Shown here piece by piece: positions 16,792-26,336 of a stretch of 64,000 nt of DNA (its first letter is position 1; every line of letters begins with the position of its first letter). A program made the position numbers and the translations under genes. The notes below the pieces were generated by a model. The model saw only the letters and a program-made list of their open reading frames with translations. It did not search any database and was not told the DNA's origin. The stretch covers positions 3,472,001-3,536,000 of the forward strand of contig NZ_FSRM01000001.1 of NCBI RefSeq assembly GCF_900141745.1, written 5' to 3'. This stretch comes from Paraburkholderia phenazinium (GTDB taxonomy: Bacteria > Pseudomonadota > Gammaproteobacteria > Burkholderiales > Burkholderiaceae).

Positions 16792-17910
16792 TTATTCGTG
16801 ATGTTCGAGGGCCTTGAAACCGGCCAGCGTCACCAGCGCGTCGCGACGCGCAATCTGGAAGTCCGATCGCACCATTTCCTTGACGAGTGTCAGGAACGGC
16901 GTGGTCGGTCTCCAGCCCATTTTGGCGTGCGCCTTCGACGGATCGCCGAGCAGCGTCTGCACTTCAGTCGGACGGAAGTAGCGCGGATCGACCCGCACCA
17001 GCACGTGACCCGGCGAAAGGCGTGTTTCTTTGCCCTCCACCCTGTCCACGATGCCGACTTCATCCACGCCCTGGCCTTCGAAGCGCACCATCACGCCCAA
17101 CTCGGCGGCTGCGGCCTGGACGAACTCGCGCACGCTGTACTGCTGGCCCGTGGCGATCACGAAGTCTTCGGGTTCCTCCTGCTGCAGCATCAGCCATTGC
17201 ATCTCGACGTAGTCGCGCGCATGGCCCCAGTCGCGCATGGCGGACAGGTTGCCAAGGTACATGTCGTCCTGCAGGCCCACCGCAACCCGTGCGAGCGCGC
17301 GAGTGATCTTGCGCGTCACGAAGGTTTCGCCGCGCACCGGTGACTCGTGGTTGAACAGGATGCCGTTGCAGGCATACATGCCATACGCTTCGCGATAGTT
17401 GACGGTGATCCAGTACGCGTACAGCTTTGCCACGGCGTACGGGCTGCGTGGATAGAACGGCGTGGTCTCTTTCTGCGGCGTTTCCCGCACGAGCCCGTAC
17501 AGTTCCGAGGTAGACGCCTGATAGAAGCGGGTCTTTTTCTCGAGTCCGAGAATGCGCATCGCCTCCAGAATCCGCAACGTGCCGAGGCCGTCTGCATTGG
17601 CGGTGTACTCCGGTTCCTCGAACGACACTGCAACGTGGCTTTGCGCGGCCAGGTTGTATATTTCGTCGGGCTGCACACGCTGGATGATGCGGACCATACT
17701 CGACGAATCGGTCAGATCGCCGTGATGCAAAAAGAAATGCCGGTCGGCCACGTGCGGATCGCACATCAGGTGATCGATCCGATCGGTATTGAACAGCGAC
17801 GTGCGCCGCTTGATACCGTGCACATCGTAGCCTTTGGCGAGCAGCAGATCGGCAAGATACGAGCCGTCCTGGCCTGTTACGCCGGTTATCAAAGCGACCT
17901 TACGATCCAT
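16792..17910 (-). CDS. gmd: GDP-mannose 4,6-dehydratase
   Basis: A 372-residue extended SDR enzyme that converts GDP-mannose to GDP-4-keto-6-deoxy-D-mannose, the first step to GDP-fucose (and GDP-rhamnose). The N-terminal NADP-binding sequence [18 protein letters not shown], the signature [17 protein letters not shown], the catalytic STSELYG, and the YxxxK in [12 protein letters not shown] are all clear. The ATG at 17910 has GAGGGG six bases upstream. Its substrate comes from ManC, encoded at the head of the locus. It is the first gene of the gmd-fcl-glycosyltransferase-wcaI series and lies 111 bp downstream of the wzc-like gene. Confidence 0.96.
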   Translation of the reverse strand: MDRKVALITGVTGQDGSYLADLLLAKGYDVHGIKRRTSLFNTDRIDHLMCDPHVADRHFFLHHGDLTDSSSMVRIIQRVQPDEIYNLAAQSHVAVSFEEPEYTANADGLGTLRILEAMRILGLEKKTRFYQASTSELYGLVRETPQKETTPFYPRSPYAVAKLYAYWITVNYREAYGMYACNGILFNHESPVRGETFVTRKITRALARVAVGLQDDMYLGNLSAMRDWGHARDYVEMQWLMLQQEEPEDFVIATGQQYSVREFVQAAAAELGVMVRFEGQGVDEVGIVDRVEGKETRLSPGHVLVRVDPRYFRPTEVQTLLGDPSKAHAKMGWRPTTPFLTLVKEMVRSDFQIARRDALVTLAGFKALEHHE

Positions 17911-18021
17911 TGTGTTCCCCTCGTCGAAACGTTTGACTACAGTGCTGCACGTGCGGCGGCCCACCGCGCGCGCGTAGAAATCGTCTAGCCTGACCGCACG
18001 ATCTGTGACGCCCGCGCAGCG

Positions 18022-20253
18022 TCAATCCGCGCGGCTTTCGTATCCGTAATAGCCGGTGTAGCCACCCAGGTTGAGCTTCGGCGGCGGCACATCGGTCAAC
18101 AGCACGCCGTGCAGGTTGACGCCTGCATTGACAAGGCGTTTAAGCGCTTCGGAGATTTCCGTCGGCGGATGGCGGCCGTGGCGCACCACCATCAGCGTCG
18201 TGCCCGCGTGCTTGCCGATCAGCGCGGCGTCGGTCACGGCCAGCACCGGCGGCGTATCGACGATCACCAGGTCGTAGACCCGCCCGAAATGTTCGAGCAA
18301 AGTCCGGAAGCGGTCGCTCATCAGCAGCTCGGATGGATTGCCCGGCAAACCGCCCTTGGTGAGGACGTCAAGGCCGGGCAGCACGTCGCGCAGCACGCAC
18401 TCCTGAATATCTGCGCCATTCAGTACGTCCGCGAGACCCGGGGTATGCGGCAAGCCAAAATGCTTGTGGATATCGCCCCGCCGCATATCGCCGTCGATCA
18501 GCAGCACCCGCTTGTGTGCCGAAGCCACCAGCGCAGACAGGTTGACCGACATGAACGATTTGCCGGCATCCGGCCGCGAGCCGGTCAGCATGACGACGTT
18601 ATTGCGTGCCGAGGTTAGCGCGTACTGCAACGTGGTGCGCAGGCTGCGCACGCCTTCCACGGCGACGTCGTCCGGCGCCTGGGCGGCAAGCACGTGCACA
18701 CCGGCGCGACGCAAGCCGACATTGCGCTGCACGCGAATCTGCAGGTTGCTGCGCGGCACTACCGCACACACCGGCACGCCGAGCAGCGATTCGATTTCCG
18801 TGGTGTTCTGCACGCCGCCATACAGCGTCTTGCGCGTGAATGCCGCGAGGATGCCGAGGACGAGGCCCAGGCCGGTGCTGATCAGGATCAGCAACGCGCG
18901 TTGCGGGCGGACTGGATCGTCAGCAGGCTCCGCATAGTCGACCACGCGCACATTACCCACCTGCCCCGCCTTGACGATGCGCAACTGCTGGGCACTGTTG
19001 AGCAGGTTGGTGTAAAGCTCGGTATCCACGCGGACGTCACGCAACATCCGCAGTGCGGTTTGTTCCGTGTCCGGCAGCGTCGACACGTTATGCGTCAAGC
19101 CGCCCTGCACGCTTTGCAACTGGGCGATCTGCGCGTCGAGCGCGGCTACCGCGGGGTGCGCTGCGGTAAAGCGCGTGGCCAGTTCGGCGCGCTGTTGCTG
19201 CAGGTCCACGAGCTTGGTCTTGTTCTCGACGATCTGTTGCAGCAGCAGCCGGCTTTCCTCGCTCAGATCGACCGTACCCTCCTTGTTGCGGAAGGTGTTG
19301 TAGCGCTGCTCGGCCTGATCGAGTTCGGTGCGCAACTGCGGCAACTGCTGGTCGAGAAACGCCAGCGTATGCTCGGCCTCGGCCGACTTGCGGTCGATGT
19401 CCTGCTGCACGTACTGGCGGGCGATGTTATTGACGATCGCCGCCGTCAGTTCGCTATCGGCGCCTTCGAGCGTCACCGCGATGATGCCCGACTGCACGGT
19501 CGTCTCTACGACATTGAGTTCTTTCTGCAGCTTGTTGACCGTATCGAGCGTCGACGCGCGGCTCAGACTGAATTGCGTGCCGGGACGTGCGATCAACTGG
19601 TCGATCTGCAGCCGCACAGGGCCGCGCGAAGTGGTGCCGACCGCGAGTTGTCCGGTCCGCGCACGCAACACTTCGGCGCCGCTTTCGTCGGTCACCACAT
19701 ACGAGTCGTCCGGCAGTACGGTCAGCGCAAACGGCTTGTCGTACATGTCCTTAGGCGTGTCGAACAACGAGACCGTGATCTGCTCGCCGCCCCATCCGTA
19801 CTGCGGCATGCCGAACAGCGGCGGAGCAAGCCCGTCGCTGCCGCGCCAGCGCGCCAACATCTTGCCGATCACGGGGAAATGATGCGGCGCCGCGGTGATG
19901 TCGAGATGGAGCTTGCGCACCGTCTCATCGATCACGAGCCGCGAGCGGAGCAACTCGATCTGTGCCGAGGTCACCGCCTTGGTGTCGAAGATCGACGCCA
20001 TGGTCTGCAATGCGTCCTTGTTGCCGTTGGCATTGCCGCCGTTGCCGTCGTTCGCGGTGTCCACCTGGATCATTGCGTCCGCGCGGTACACCGGCGTCTG
20101 CACGAACGCCACCGTGGTGCCGATCAGCAGCGCCGATAGCGTCACCACGAGGATCATCCGCCAGTGCTGCGAAATGACGGTCAGATAGTCAGACAGACGC
20201 AGCTCGTCGGCGGTCTGGACATCGACATATCGGTTTTCAAAATTGGTAGCCAT
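18022..20253 (-). CDS. wzc: Wzc/BceF-type polysaccharide co-polymerase and tyrosine autokinase
   Basis: A 743-residue inner-membrane BY-kinase. An N-terminal Wzz domain with membrane helices near residues 33-50 and 450-470 encloses a coiled-coil periplasmic part. The C-terminal cytoplasmic kinase domain has Walker A GSRPDAGKS (558-566), Walker A' VLLIDGDMRRG and Walker B DLVIVDTPPVLAVTDA. The last residues hold a Tyr cluster, Tyr732, 735, 736 and 738, the autophosphorylation tail. Such proteins set chain length and couple polymerisation to export through Wza. ATG 20253 is taken; a TTG 24 bases upstream is possible. No low-molecular-weight tyrosine phosphatase gene (the usual partner) is seen in the window. 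Confidence 0.94.
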   Translation of the reverse strand: MATNFENRYVDVQTADELRLSDYLTVISQHWRMILVVTLSALLIGTTVAFVQTPVYRADAMIQVDTANDGNGGNANGNKDALQTMASIFDTKAVTSAQIELLRSRLVIDETVRKLHLDITAAPHHFPVIGKMLARWRGSDGLAPPLFGMPQYGWGGEQITVSLFDTPKDMYDKPFALTVLPDDSYVVTDESGAEVLRARTGQLAVGTTSRGPVRLQIDQLIARPGTQFSLSRASTLDTVNKLQKELNVVETTVQSGIIAVTLEGADSELTAAIVNNIARQYVQQDIDRKSAEAEHTLAFLDQQLPQLRTELDQAEQRYNTFRNKEGTVDLSEESRLLLQQIVENKTKLVDLQQQRAELATRFTAAHPAVAALDAQIAQLQSVQGGLTHNVSTLPDTEQTALRMLRDVRVDTELYTNLLNSAQQLRIVKAGQVGNVRVVDYAEPADDPVRPQRALLILISTGLGLVLGILAAFTRKTLYGGVQNTTEIESLLGVPVCAVVPRSNLQIRVQRNVGLRRAGVHVLAAQAPDDVAVEGVRSLRTTLQYALTSARNNVVMLTGSRPDAGKSFMSVNLSALVASAHKRVLLIDGDMRRGDIHKHFGLPHTPGLADVLNGADIQECVLRDVLPGLDVLTKGGLPGNPSELLMSDRFRTLLEHFGRVYDLVIVDTPPVLAVTDAALIGKHAGTTLMVVRHGRHPPTEISEALKRLVNAGVNLHGVLLTDVPPPKLNLGGYTGYYGYESRAD

Positions 20254-20337
20254 AGTGTCATCAATCCCGCACAACAATTACGTTGAATCGGCGTGCCGCG
20301 CCGGGTACGTTCTTGCCCCAACGTGCCCGGCTACGGC

Positions 20338-21510
20338 TTACTTCGTCACGATTGCCGCGGTCAGTCCTGCGTTGACCAACGGCAACAACAGGTTCAGCAC
20401 ACGGTTAAAGCGCACCAGGCCGCCCGCGTCCACATACACCACGTCTTTCGGCTCCAGATCGAACTGGTTCGCGAGCAGCATCGAGACCGGCGAAGTAGCG
20501 TCGAGATGCCAGACCTGCGGCTTGATTCCGGGGCCGCCGCGAATCACGTAGAGTTCCTTCGCGGCCGCGGTGGTGGAATTCAGGCTGCCTGCCTGCGAGA
20601 TCGCCTCGCCGAGCGAGAGCTTGCCGTTCTTCATCGGCAGCACCGTTGCGGGCTTGTTGACTTCGCCCATCACGTAGACGCCGTAGTCTTCGCGCGCCTC
20701 GACCCGCAGCAGATCGCCGTTCTGAAGCACGATCTTCGAGGGGTTCTGGTTGTTGTGCAGCATCTGCGAGACATTGATGTAGTAGGTCTTGTCGTCGCGC
20801 ACGATCACCACATGGCCCTGGTCGGCGGTCGGCGCAAAGCCGCCCGCGCGGCTGATCGCTTCGGTCAACGTCATCGGAATGTCGTTGATGGTTTGCGAGC
20901 CGGGCGCGCGCACCTCGCCGTCGATGTAGACCTGCGACGCGCGGAACGACGCAATGCGCACCGTGACCTGAGGCTTGACCATCACCTTGCCAAGGTCGGC
21001 GGTAATCCTGCGCTGCACCTGCTCCGCACTTTCGCCGGCTACATGTAGCGTGCCGACATACGGAAACTGCAGGTTGCCTTCGTGATCGACCAGAAAGCCC
21101 AGCGCGGCATCCGAGGGACGCGAGGGCGCGACCGGCTGACCGAGCGCGGCCGCCAGCTCCGGGTGATCCCAGACGGTAATCTGCAGCACGTCGCCGGGGC
21201 CGATCTTGTAGGGTCCGACGGTACCCAGCAGCGGCGTCAGATCATTGCCGTCGCCGCTCACCATAGCCTGATGCTCCTGCTGGATGGTTGCGAGCGTGAT
21301 ATCGGTGATCGGAATCTCTTGCGAACCGGTGGCCTTGCCATCGTCAGTATTGCTAACCGGCAGGCTTGGTGGCTGCACCATGCGCTGGCCGGGTACAACC
21401 GAGCACGCTGCCAGCATCGCAACGGCCGCCATGATGCCGAACAGACGCGCACGCTCAATTGCCGTGTGCCTGACACCAACCCTATACGTCGCGCTTTTTA
21501 TTTGACTCAT
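20338..21510 (-). CDS. wza: Wza/BceE-type outer-membrane polysaccharide export lipoprotein
   Basis: A 390-residue exported lipoprotein. The signal peptide ends in the lipobox LAAC (AMLAAC, followed by SVVPGQRM). The poly_export domain begins at YKIGPGDVLQITVWDHPEL, and two SLBB-type beta-grasp repeats follow (VYIDGEVRAPGSQTINDIPMTL-like and VYVMGEVNKPATVLPMKNGK-like segments). The hydrophobic amphipathic C-terminus (NRVLNLLLPLVNAGLTAAI) fits the helix that forms the outer-membrane pore in Wza. The ATG at 21510 has GAGGGAGA upstream. It sits 84 bp upstream of wzc and 19 bp downstream of the initiating transferase, as expected for one export operon. Confidence 0.94.
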   Translation of the reverse strand: MSQIKSATYRVGVRHTAIERARLFGIMAAVAMLAACSVVPGQRMVQPPSLPVSNTDDGKATGSQEIPITDITLATIQQEHQAMVSGDGNDLTPLLGTVGPYKIGPGDVLQITVWDHPELAAALGQPVAPSRPSDAALGFLVDHEGNLQFPYVGTLHVAGESAEQVQRRITADLGKVMVKPQVTVRIASFRASQVYIDGEVRAPGSQTINDIPMTLTEAISRAGGFAPTADQGHVVIVRDDKTYYINVSQMLHNNQNPSKIVLQNGDLLRVEAREDYGVYVMGEVNKPATVLPMKNGKLSLGEAISQAGSLNSTTAAAKELYVIRGGPGIKPQVWHLDATSPVSMLLANQFDLEPKDVVYVDAGGLVRFNRVLNLLLPLVNAGLTAAIVTK

Positions 21511-21529
21511 TTCAGTCTCCCTCACCGCG

Positions 21530-22918
21530 TCAATATGCATTGTTATGTACCAGGCCTTTGACGATCGTTGCCGCGATGATGCGCATGTCCAATCCAAAGG
21601 ACCAGTTACCGAGGTAGTACAGGTCATGCTCCACACGCCGCTCCATTTTTTCGATCCGATCAGTCTCGCCGCGATAGCCGTTGATCTGCGCCCATCCCGT
21701 GATGCCCGGCTTGATCCGGTAACGCTGGATGTAGCCGGCCACCACCTTCTGATACAGATCGTCATGCTCAAGGGCGTGCGGGCGCGGTCCGACGACCGAC
21801 ATATCGCCGCGTAGCACGTTGAAGAATTGCGGCAGCTCGTCGAGACTGGTGCGGCGCAGGAACGCGCCCACCCGGGTGATGCGCTCGTCGTGACGGGTCG
21901 CCTGACGCAGCGCTCCGGGCTTTTCCGTGTGCAGCCGCATGGAGCGGAACTTGTAGATCGTGAAGACGCGGCCGTCGGCGCCCTTGCGTTTCTGCCTGAA
22001 CAGAACGGGGCCACGCGAGGACAGCTTGACCGCGATCGCAATGCCCAGCAGCAGCGGCGCGAGCGAAATCAGCGCGACGGCGGCGAACACGCGATCGAAC
22101 ATCTCCTTTTGCAGTTCGGAGGTCTGCGAGAGCGGCGAGGCGACCAGGTTGATGGCCGGCACGCCGAGCAGATCGATCATCGAACTCTCGAACATTGCGA
22201 CGCTGCGCAGATCGGGCATGAAGCGGATGTTGACGAGGTCTTCACGCAGCTCCTTCACACACTCGTAGATCGTGTGTTCTTCGGATAGCGGCAAGGCCAG
22301 CCACAACTCATGGACGTCCTGCGCGCGGATATAGTCGGTGAAGGTGTGCAGATCGTCGAAGGCGGGCACCGTCGGAATCACGTTGCTGAGCGCCGGGCCA
22401 TCGTGCAACACGTCGAGCACCGCCGCGGTACGAAAACCCGCTGCCGTGCAGCCGTCGATCTTGCGCACCAGTTCCGCCGCATGCGAGCCGCGCCCCACCA
22501 CCGCGACCTTGCGCAGATTCAGGCCGGCCACGCGCATGCGCGCCAGCACGCGGTGCACGACGATTCTCGAGGCGATCATCAGGGCGCCGGTCATGGCGGT
22601 CCAGTAAGCAAACCACAGACGTGAGACGAAGTCGCTACGGTGCAGGGTGAACATCAACACGAGCGCGCAGGTTTGTACGGTCAGCCAAGCGAGCGACACC
22701 TGCCCGGCCAGCCCCATCTTCGAGCGGCCGCGCCATGACTCGTAGACGCCGAAGGCGGGGAAAAGCGCGAGGGCGAACGCAGCCGCGAACGCGACGAAGG
22801 CGTAATAGAAGCTGCGCTGCCCAATGTCATCAAAGCGTATCTGGGACGCGAAATAGGCGCCCGAAACGACCAGCACGACATCCAGCACGCGCGCGGCCAA
22901 CGCTACAGGCTTGATCAT
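21530..22918 (-). CDS. wcaJ: WcaJ/BceB-type undecaprenyl-phosphate sugar-1-phosphate transferase
   Basis: A 462-residue polyprenol-phosphate hexose-1-phosphate transferase that starts the repeat unit by moving sugar-1-phosphate (usually glucose) from UDP-sugar to undecaprenyl phosphate. Four N-terminal membrane helices are followed by a Rossmann-like central domain (VAVVGRGSHAAELVRKI). The catalytic C-terminal domain has the membrane hairpin near residue 275, KFRSMRLHTE, DELPQFFNVLRGDMSVVGPR and KPGITGWAQINGYRGET, the family signatures. ATG 22918 has GGGGAGAG four bases upstream; a longer open frame into manC is not needed. The gene is second in the export operon, between manC and wza. Confidence 0.94.
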   Translation of the reverse strand: MIKPVALAARVLDVVLVVSGAYFASQIRFDDIGQRSFYYAFVAFAAAFALALFPAFGVYESWRGRSKMGLAGQVSLAWLTVQTCALVLMFTLHRSDFVSRLWFAYWTAMTGALMIASRIVVHRVLARMRVAGLNLRKVAVVGRGSHAAELVRKIDGCTAAGFRTAAVLDVLHDGPALSNVIPTVPAFDDLHTFTDYIRAQDVHELWLALPLSEEHTIYECVKELREDLVNIRFMPDLRSVAMFESSMIDLLGVPAINLVASPLSQTSELQKEMFDRVFAAVALISLAPLLLGIAIAVKLSSRGPVLFRQKRKGADGRVFTIYKFRSMRLHTEKPGALRQATRHDERITRVGAFLRRTSLDELPQFFNVLRGDMSVVGPRPHALEHDDLYQKVVAGYIQRYRIKPGITGWAQINGYRGETDRIEKMERRVEHDLYYLGNWSFGLDMRIIAATIVKGLVHNNAY

Positions 22919-22968
22919 TTTTCTCTCCCCACCACCTGCATTGAAACGGTTTCGCCAACTACGCAGAC

Positions 22969-24513
22969 TCAATTGCAGCGGCCGTACGTATCGTCGAACC
23001 GCACGATATCGTCTTCGCCGAGATACGATCCTGATTGGACTTCGATGATTTCGAGCGGCACCTTGCCGGGGTTTTCAAGCCTGTGACGTACGCCGAGCGG
23101 AATGTAGGTCGACTCGTTTTCGCTCAGTAGAAAGCGCTCCTCGCCGCGCGTGACCATCGCTGTGCCGCGCACGACGACCCAGTGTTCCGCGCGATGGTGA
23201 TGCAGTTGCAGCGAGAGCCGCGAGCCCGGCTCGACCACAATGCGCTTCACCTGGAAGCGGTCGCCCTGGTCGATGGAATCGTAAAAGCCCCACGGGCGCC
23301 GCACCTTGCGGTGTGCGTCGGCTTCGGGTGAACGGTCGGCCTTGATGCGTGCGACCAGCCCCTTGACCTCCTGCACGTGCGAACGGTCGGCGACCAGCAC
23401 GGCGTCCGCCGTTTCGACCACGACGATATTGCTGATGCCTACGCAGGCCACCAGACGCCCTTCCGAATGCGCGTACGACGAGGAGCTGCCTTCGAACACC
23501 ACGCGGCCACGGCCGACGTTGCCGGCGTCATCCTTGTCGAGCGCATCCCATACCGCGTCCCACGATCCCAGATCGGACCAGCCCGCCACCAGCGGCACGA
23601 CGACACCCTCGAAGGGCTGGCCTTCGGGTCCTGCTGTATTGAGCCGCTCCATCACGGCGTAATCGATCGAATCCGACGGCGCCTTGGCAAACGCCTCCGC
23701 CTGCGGGCGGAAGAACGTGCCATCCGTCTTGCCGCCGGCAACGGCGGCGAGGCAAGCCTCGGCCATGGCAGGTTGCAGGCGTTCGACCAGTTCAAGCCAT
23801 ACCGAAGCGCGCACGACGAAGATGCCGCTGTTCCACCAGTACGCACCCGAGGCGACGTATTGCGTGGCCAGTTCGAGCGCGGGTTTTTCGACGAAGCGGT
23901 CGATGCGGAAGGTGTCCGGTTCGATCTCGGCGCCGAGGCGGATATAGCCGAATGCCGTGTCGGGCCGCGTCGGCGGCACGCCGAGCGTGGCGATTGCGCC
24001 GCGCTGCGCATGCTCGGCGGCGCGTGCGAGGGCCTGCTGGAACGATGCGGTGTCGAGCACGGCGTGATCGGCCGGCATCGCGACCAGAATCACGTCGTCG
24101 CCGTCGGCTATCGCCAGTGCGGCAGCGAGCGTCAACGCCGGCGCCGTATCGCGGCGCGCCGGCTCGACGATGAGCTGTGCCTCGACGCCGTTCTCGCGCA
24201 ACTGCTCGGCCGTCACGAAGCGATGCTCTTCGCCGCAGATGATGATCGGCGCAGACCTGACCGTCCATTGCGCGGAAAAGCCTTGCATGCGCGAGACGGT
24301 GTCCTGCAGCAGCGATTGCGTGCCGATTACGTCGATCAACTGTTTGGGGTGGTTCTCGCGCGACAGCGGCCAAAGGCGGGTTCCCGAGCCGCCAGCAAGA
24401 ATCACCGGGGCAATGCTCAAACCGCTCGACGGCTGTTCGGTAAATGTCAGCTTGTCCGCGCCATCGCCGGTGCTGCCGTCCTGGTCGGCGTTATCCCGGT
24501 ACGCATTTTCCAT
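22969..24513 (-). CDS. manC: Mannose-1-phosphate guanylyltransferase / mannose-6-phosphate isomerase (BceA type)
   Basis: A 514-residue bifunctional enzyme. The N-terminal nucleotidyltransferase domain has LAGGSGTRLWPLSR at residues 39-52, the GTP-binding signature, and FVEKPALELA for mannose-1-phosphate. The C-terminal cupin has QLHHHRAEHW, the metal-binding isomerase motif. It makes GDP-mannose from fructose-6-phosphate with a phosphomannomutase that is not in this window. It has an N-terminal extension of about 35 residues compared with most ManC. ATG 24513 follows AGGAGT. It is the first structural gene of the export operon, 156 bp from the AraC-type regulator gene, with wcaJ starting 50 bp after its stop. 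Confidence 0.95.
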   Translation of the reverse strand: MENAYRDNADQDGSTGDGADKLTFTEQPSSGLSIAPVILAGGSGTRLWPLSRENHPKQLIDVIGTQSLLQDTVSRMQGFSAQWTVRSAPIIICGEEHRFVTAEQLRENGVEAQLIVEPARRDTAPALTLAAALAIADGDDVILVAMPADHAVLDTASFQQALARAAEHAQRGAIATLGVPPTRPDTAFGYIRLGAEIEPDTFRIDRFVEKPALELATQYVASGAYWWNSGIFVVRASVWLELVERLQPAMAEACLAAVAGGKTDGTFFRPQAEAFAKAPSDSIDYAVMERLNTAGPEGQPFEGVVVPLVAGWSDLGSWDAVWDALDKDDAGNVGRGRVVFEGSSSSYAHSEGRLVACVGISNIVVVETADAVLVADRSHVQEVKGLVARIKADRSPEADAHRKVRRPWGFYDSIDQGDRFQVKRIVVEPGSRLSLQLHHHRAEHWVVVRGTAMVTRGEERFLLSENESTYIPLGVRHRLENPGKVPLEIIEVQSGSYLGEDDIVRFDDTYGRCN

Positions 24514-24669
24514 TTTTAGTACTCCTACACCTAAATAGGGCGTTCTTTTCGTTGACAGGCCGAGGTGCGCGAACACGCGCATCCAACCCACGCTCACGGG
24601 CGGCCTGCCCCGTTCGCACCCCCAGATCTCAGGCGGCGATGCCGCTCGCCATTCCCGGATCCGTCGTGT

Positions 24670-25668
24670 TTAGTCCTGCGTAACAGTACGGCTGCGAGCG
24701 CGGTATTCCGTCGGTGAGAGCGCCATGCGTTTGCGGAAGATTTTCGCCAGCCGGTCGCCATTGCCGGTGCCGCTGCGCCGTGCAATCTTGTCCACGGGCA
24801 ACTCCGTTTCCGTAAGGAAGTTGCATGCGATGCGCAAGCGAACCTGCAACAGGTAATCGGACGGCGTAACGTGCATCTCATGCTTGAAGCGGCGCAGGAA
24901 ATTACGCTCGCTCATGGCCGCCACATGCGCGGCATCGGCTACCGACACCGGTCGATCGCAGTTGGCCTCCATCCAGCGTGCCGCCGCGCGGATCTTTTCG
25001 CCGACGCTCATCGTGCCGCCCTCGGCGAGCCGCGGCATCAAGGCAGCGCCCATGCCGGGCATGACGCGATCGGCGACATTGCGGGCCACGTCGAGACCCA
25101 GATCGCGCTTGATGGACATCAGCGCGCTCTTGCTCGAGTCATGATGGTCGTTCGCTTCGCTGAGCGTGCTGTCGTTCGCGACGTGCGTCAGATATGGACT
25201 CGTATGTCTGATGTCGTCGTGTTCGGCGAGACCTGCAGCGGCCAGGATCAGACGGCCCTCGGCGATTGGTTCGATGGTGCGGGTGCGCGAGCGCACCGAG
25301 CGCAGCCAGCCGAGCAGGCGTTCGTCGCGAGCCGCCAGGTTGGCGCCATAGCCGCCTGCTACGAACAGCACATCGAAGCCGGTGTTGTAGCGTGCGTCGA
25401 CGCCATCCGTCCACATCCGCGCGGACGACGAGCTGGCAATGCTGCCGCCTTCCATCGAGAGAAATTGCACTTCGTAAGGTGGGTCGTCGCCGCCATGCGC
25501 GGTGGCGATTTCGTTGGCCGTATGGAACATCTCGGCCACGATGCCCGCGCCCAGCAAGCCGAATCGTTCGAACAACAGGATGCCTACGCGGCGCGCTGCA
25601 CATCGCACATTCACGTTAGGCGTATGCAGCCAGGTAATCCTCGCGGTATCAACGGACATATGCGGCAT
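24670..25668 (-). CDS. AraC-family regulator with DJ-1/PfpI-like domain (GlxA type)
   Basis: A 332-residue regulator. Residues about 27-190 form a DJ-1/PfpI class I glutamine amidotransferase-like domain (GILLFERFGLLGAGIVAEMF and DVLFVAGGYGANLAARDE). The position where enzymes of this fold have a nucleophilic Cys reads ILAAAGLAEHDD, so it is probably only a ligand-sensing fold. Residues about 225-325 are a double helix-turn-helix AraC domain (VADAAHVAAMSERNFLRRFK and VDKIARRSGTGNGDRLAKIF). The ATG at 25668 follows GGGGAAG. It stands directly upstream of manC in the same direction, so control of the EPS operon is the natural guess. A long intergenic region lies on its other side. Confidence 0.88.
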   Translation of the reverse strand: MPHMSVDTARITWLHTPNVNVRCAARRVGILLFERFGLLGAGIVAEMFHTANEIATAHGGDDPPYEVQFLSMEGGSIASSSSARMWTDGVDARYNTGFDVLFVAGGYGANLAARDERLLGWLRSVRSRTRTIEPIAEGRLILAAAGLAEHDDIRHTSPYLTHVANDSTLSEANDHHDSSKSALMSIKRDLGLDVARNVADRVMPGMGAALMPRLAEGGTMSVGEKIRAAARWMEANCDRPVSVADAAHVAAMSERNFLRRFKHEMHVTPSDYLLQVRLRIACNFLTETELPVDKIARRSGTGNGDRLAKIFRKRMALSPTEYRARSRTVTQD

Positions 25669-25980
25669 GATCTTCCCCTACCATGTCATGCGTTGCGGGC
25701 CGAATCTTCTGATTTTCTAACTTTTTAATAACATTGCACTGCATCATATCCACGCCGAAAATCGCCGTTGATGACAGTGACCGAAATGCGCGCGATGTTG
25801 GCGGATTGCGTCGCTATATATAAATTCGCAAAATGGAAATCGATGCGAACGTACAACAGCTTGGCTAATCGCGACATTTGACTCATTGATATCCTTGTGC
25901 CGCATTTTAGCGGAACGTATAAAACATCAGATGAATCAAAACGGTCTACTGGACGAGCGCAAGCCGGTACGGCAGGCGAA

Positions 25981-26000
25981 ATTGCCGGTGAAACGGCAAT
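25981..26000. repeat. Perfect inverted repeat (7-bp arms, 6-base loop)
   Basis: ATTGCCG and CGGCAAT flank GTGAAA. It lacks a T-run, so a protein-binding site or an RNA hairpin in the regulator leader are both possible. Confidence 0.5.
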
Positions 26001-26159
26001 GTTGCTCTGCATGTGAAAGGAGTCCGTGGAGGAATCCTCGTACGATGGCCTGTTTTGAACTTTATGATGCATCGCACCAAGCACGTCGCGTACCAGCCTG
26101 ATGTGGCGGGGGATTGCGGGGAGCAGCACCTCGCCGTGCTGTCCCGGACGGCGAAAAAC

Positions 26160-26175
26160 GTTTCAAAGGTGAAAT
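26160..26175. promoter_or_regulatory. Imperfect dyad GTTTCA-N4-TGAAAT, operator candidate
   Basis: GTTTCA (26160-26165), AAGG, TGAAAT (26170-26175): one mismatch from a perfect 16-bp dyad and the same layout as the site at 26321. The binding protein is unknown. Confidence 0.4.
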
Positions 26176-26320
26176 TGATTGAAGGAGCCAGATCGGCTTT
26201 AAGCAATTGGAACGAAGAAGTGAGGCTTTTATTATTTTATGAAATCGCCGGCAATACCCTATTTACAGCCCACAACCGGATTTGTTTCAAAACCGTACAG
26301 AGTCCGGAGGTGTCGAAAAT

Positions 26321-26336
26321 GTTTCAATATTGAAAC
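26321..26336. promoter_or_regulatory. Perfect 16-bp palindrome GTTTCAATATTGAAAC, operator candidate
   Basis: A perfect dyad of half-site GTTTCA with a four-base AT centre, 161 bp from a near-identical dyad. A third isolated GTTTCA half-site is at 26284. This is the shape of a dimeric repressor site. Confidence 0.5.

Noticed and set aside
18694..20139. 481-codon open frame opposite wzc
   Set aside because: Shadow of the BY-kinase gene; no ribosome site or family.
21511..22041. N-terminal extension of the wza reading frame into the wcaJ gene
   Set aside because: The lipoprotein signal and ribosome site place the wza start at 21510; the extension is antiframe sequence of wcaJ.
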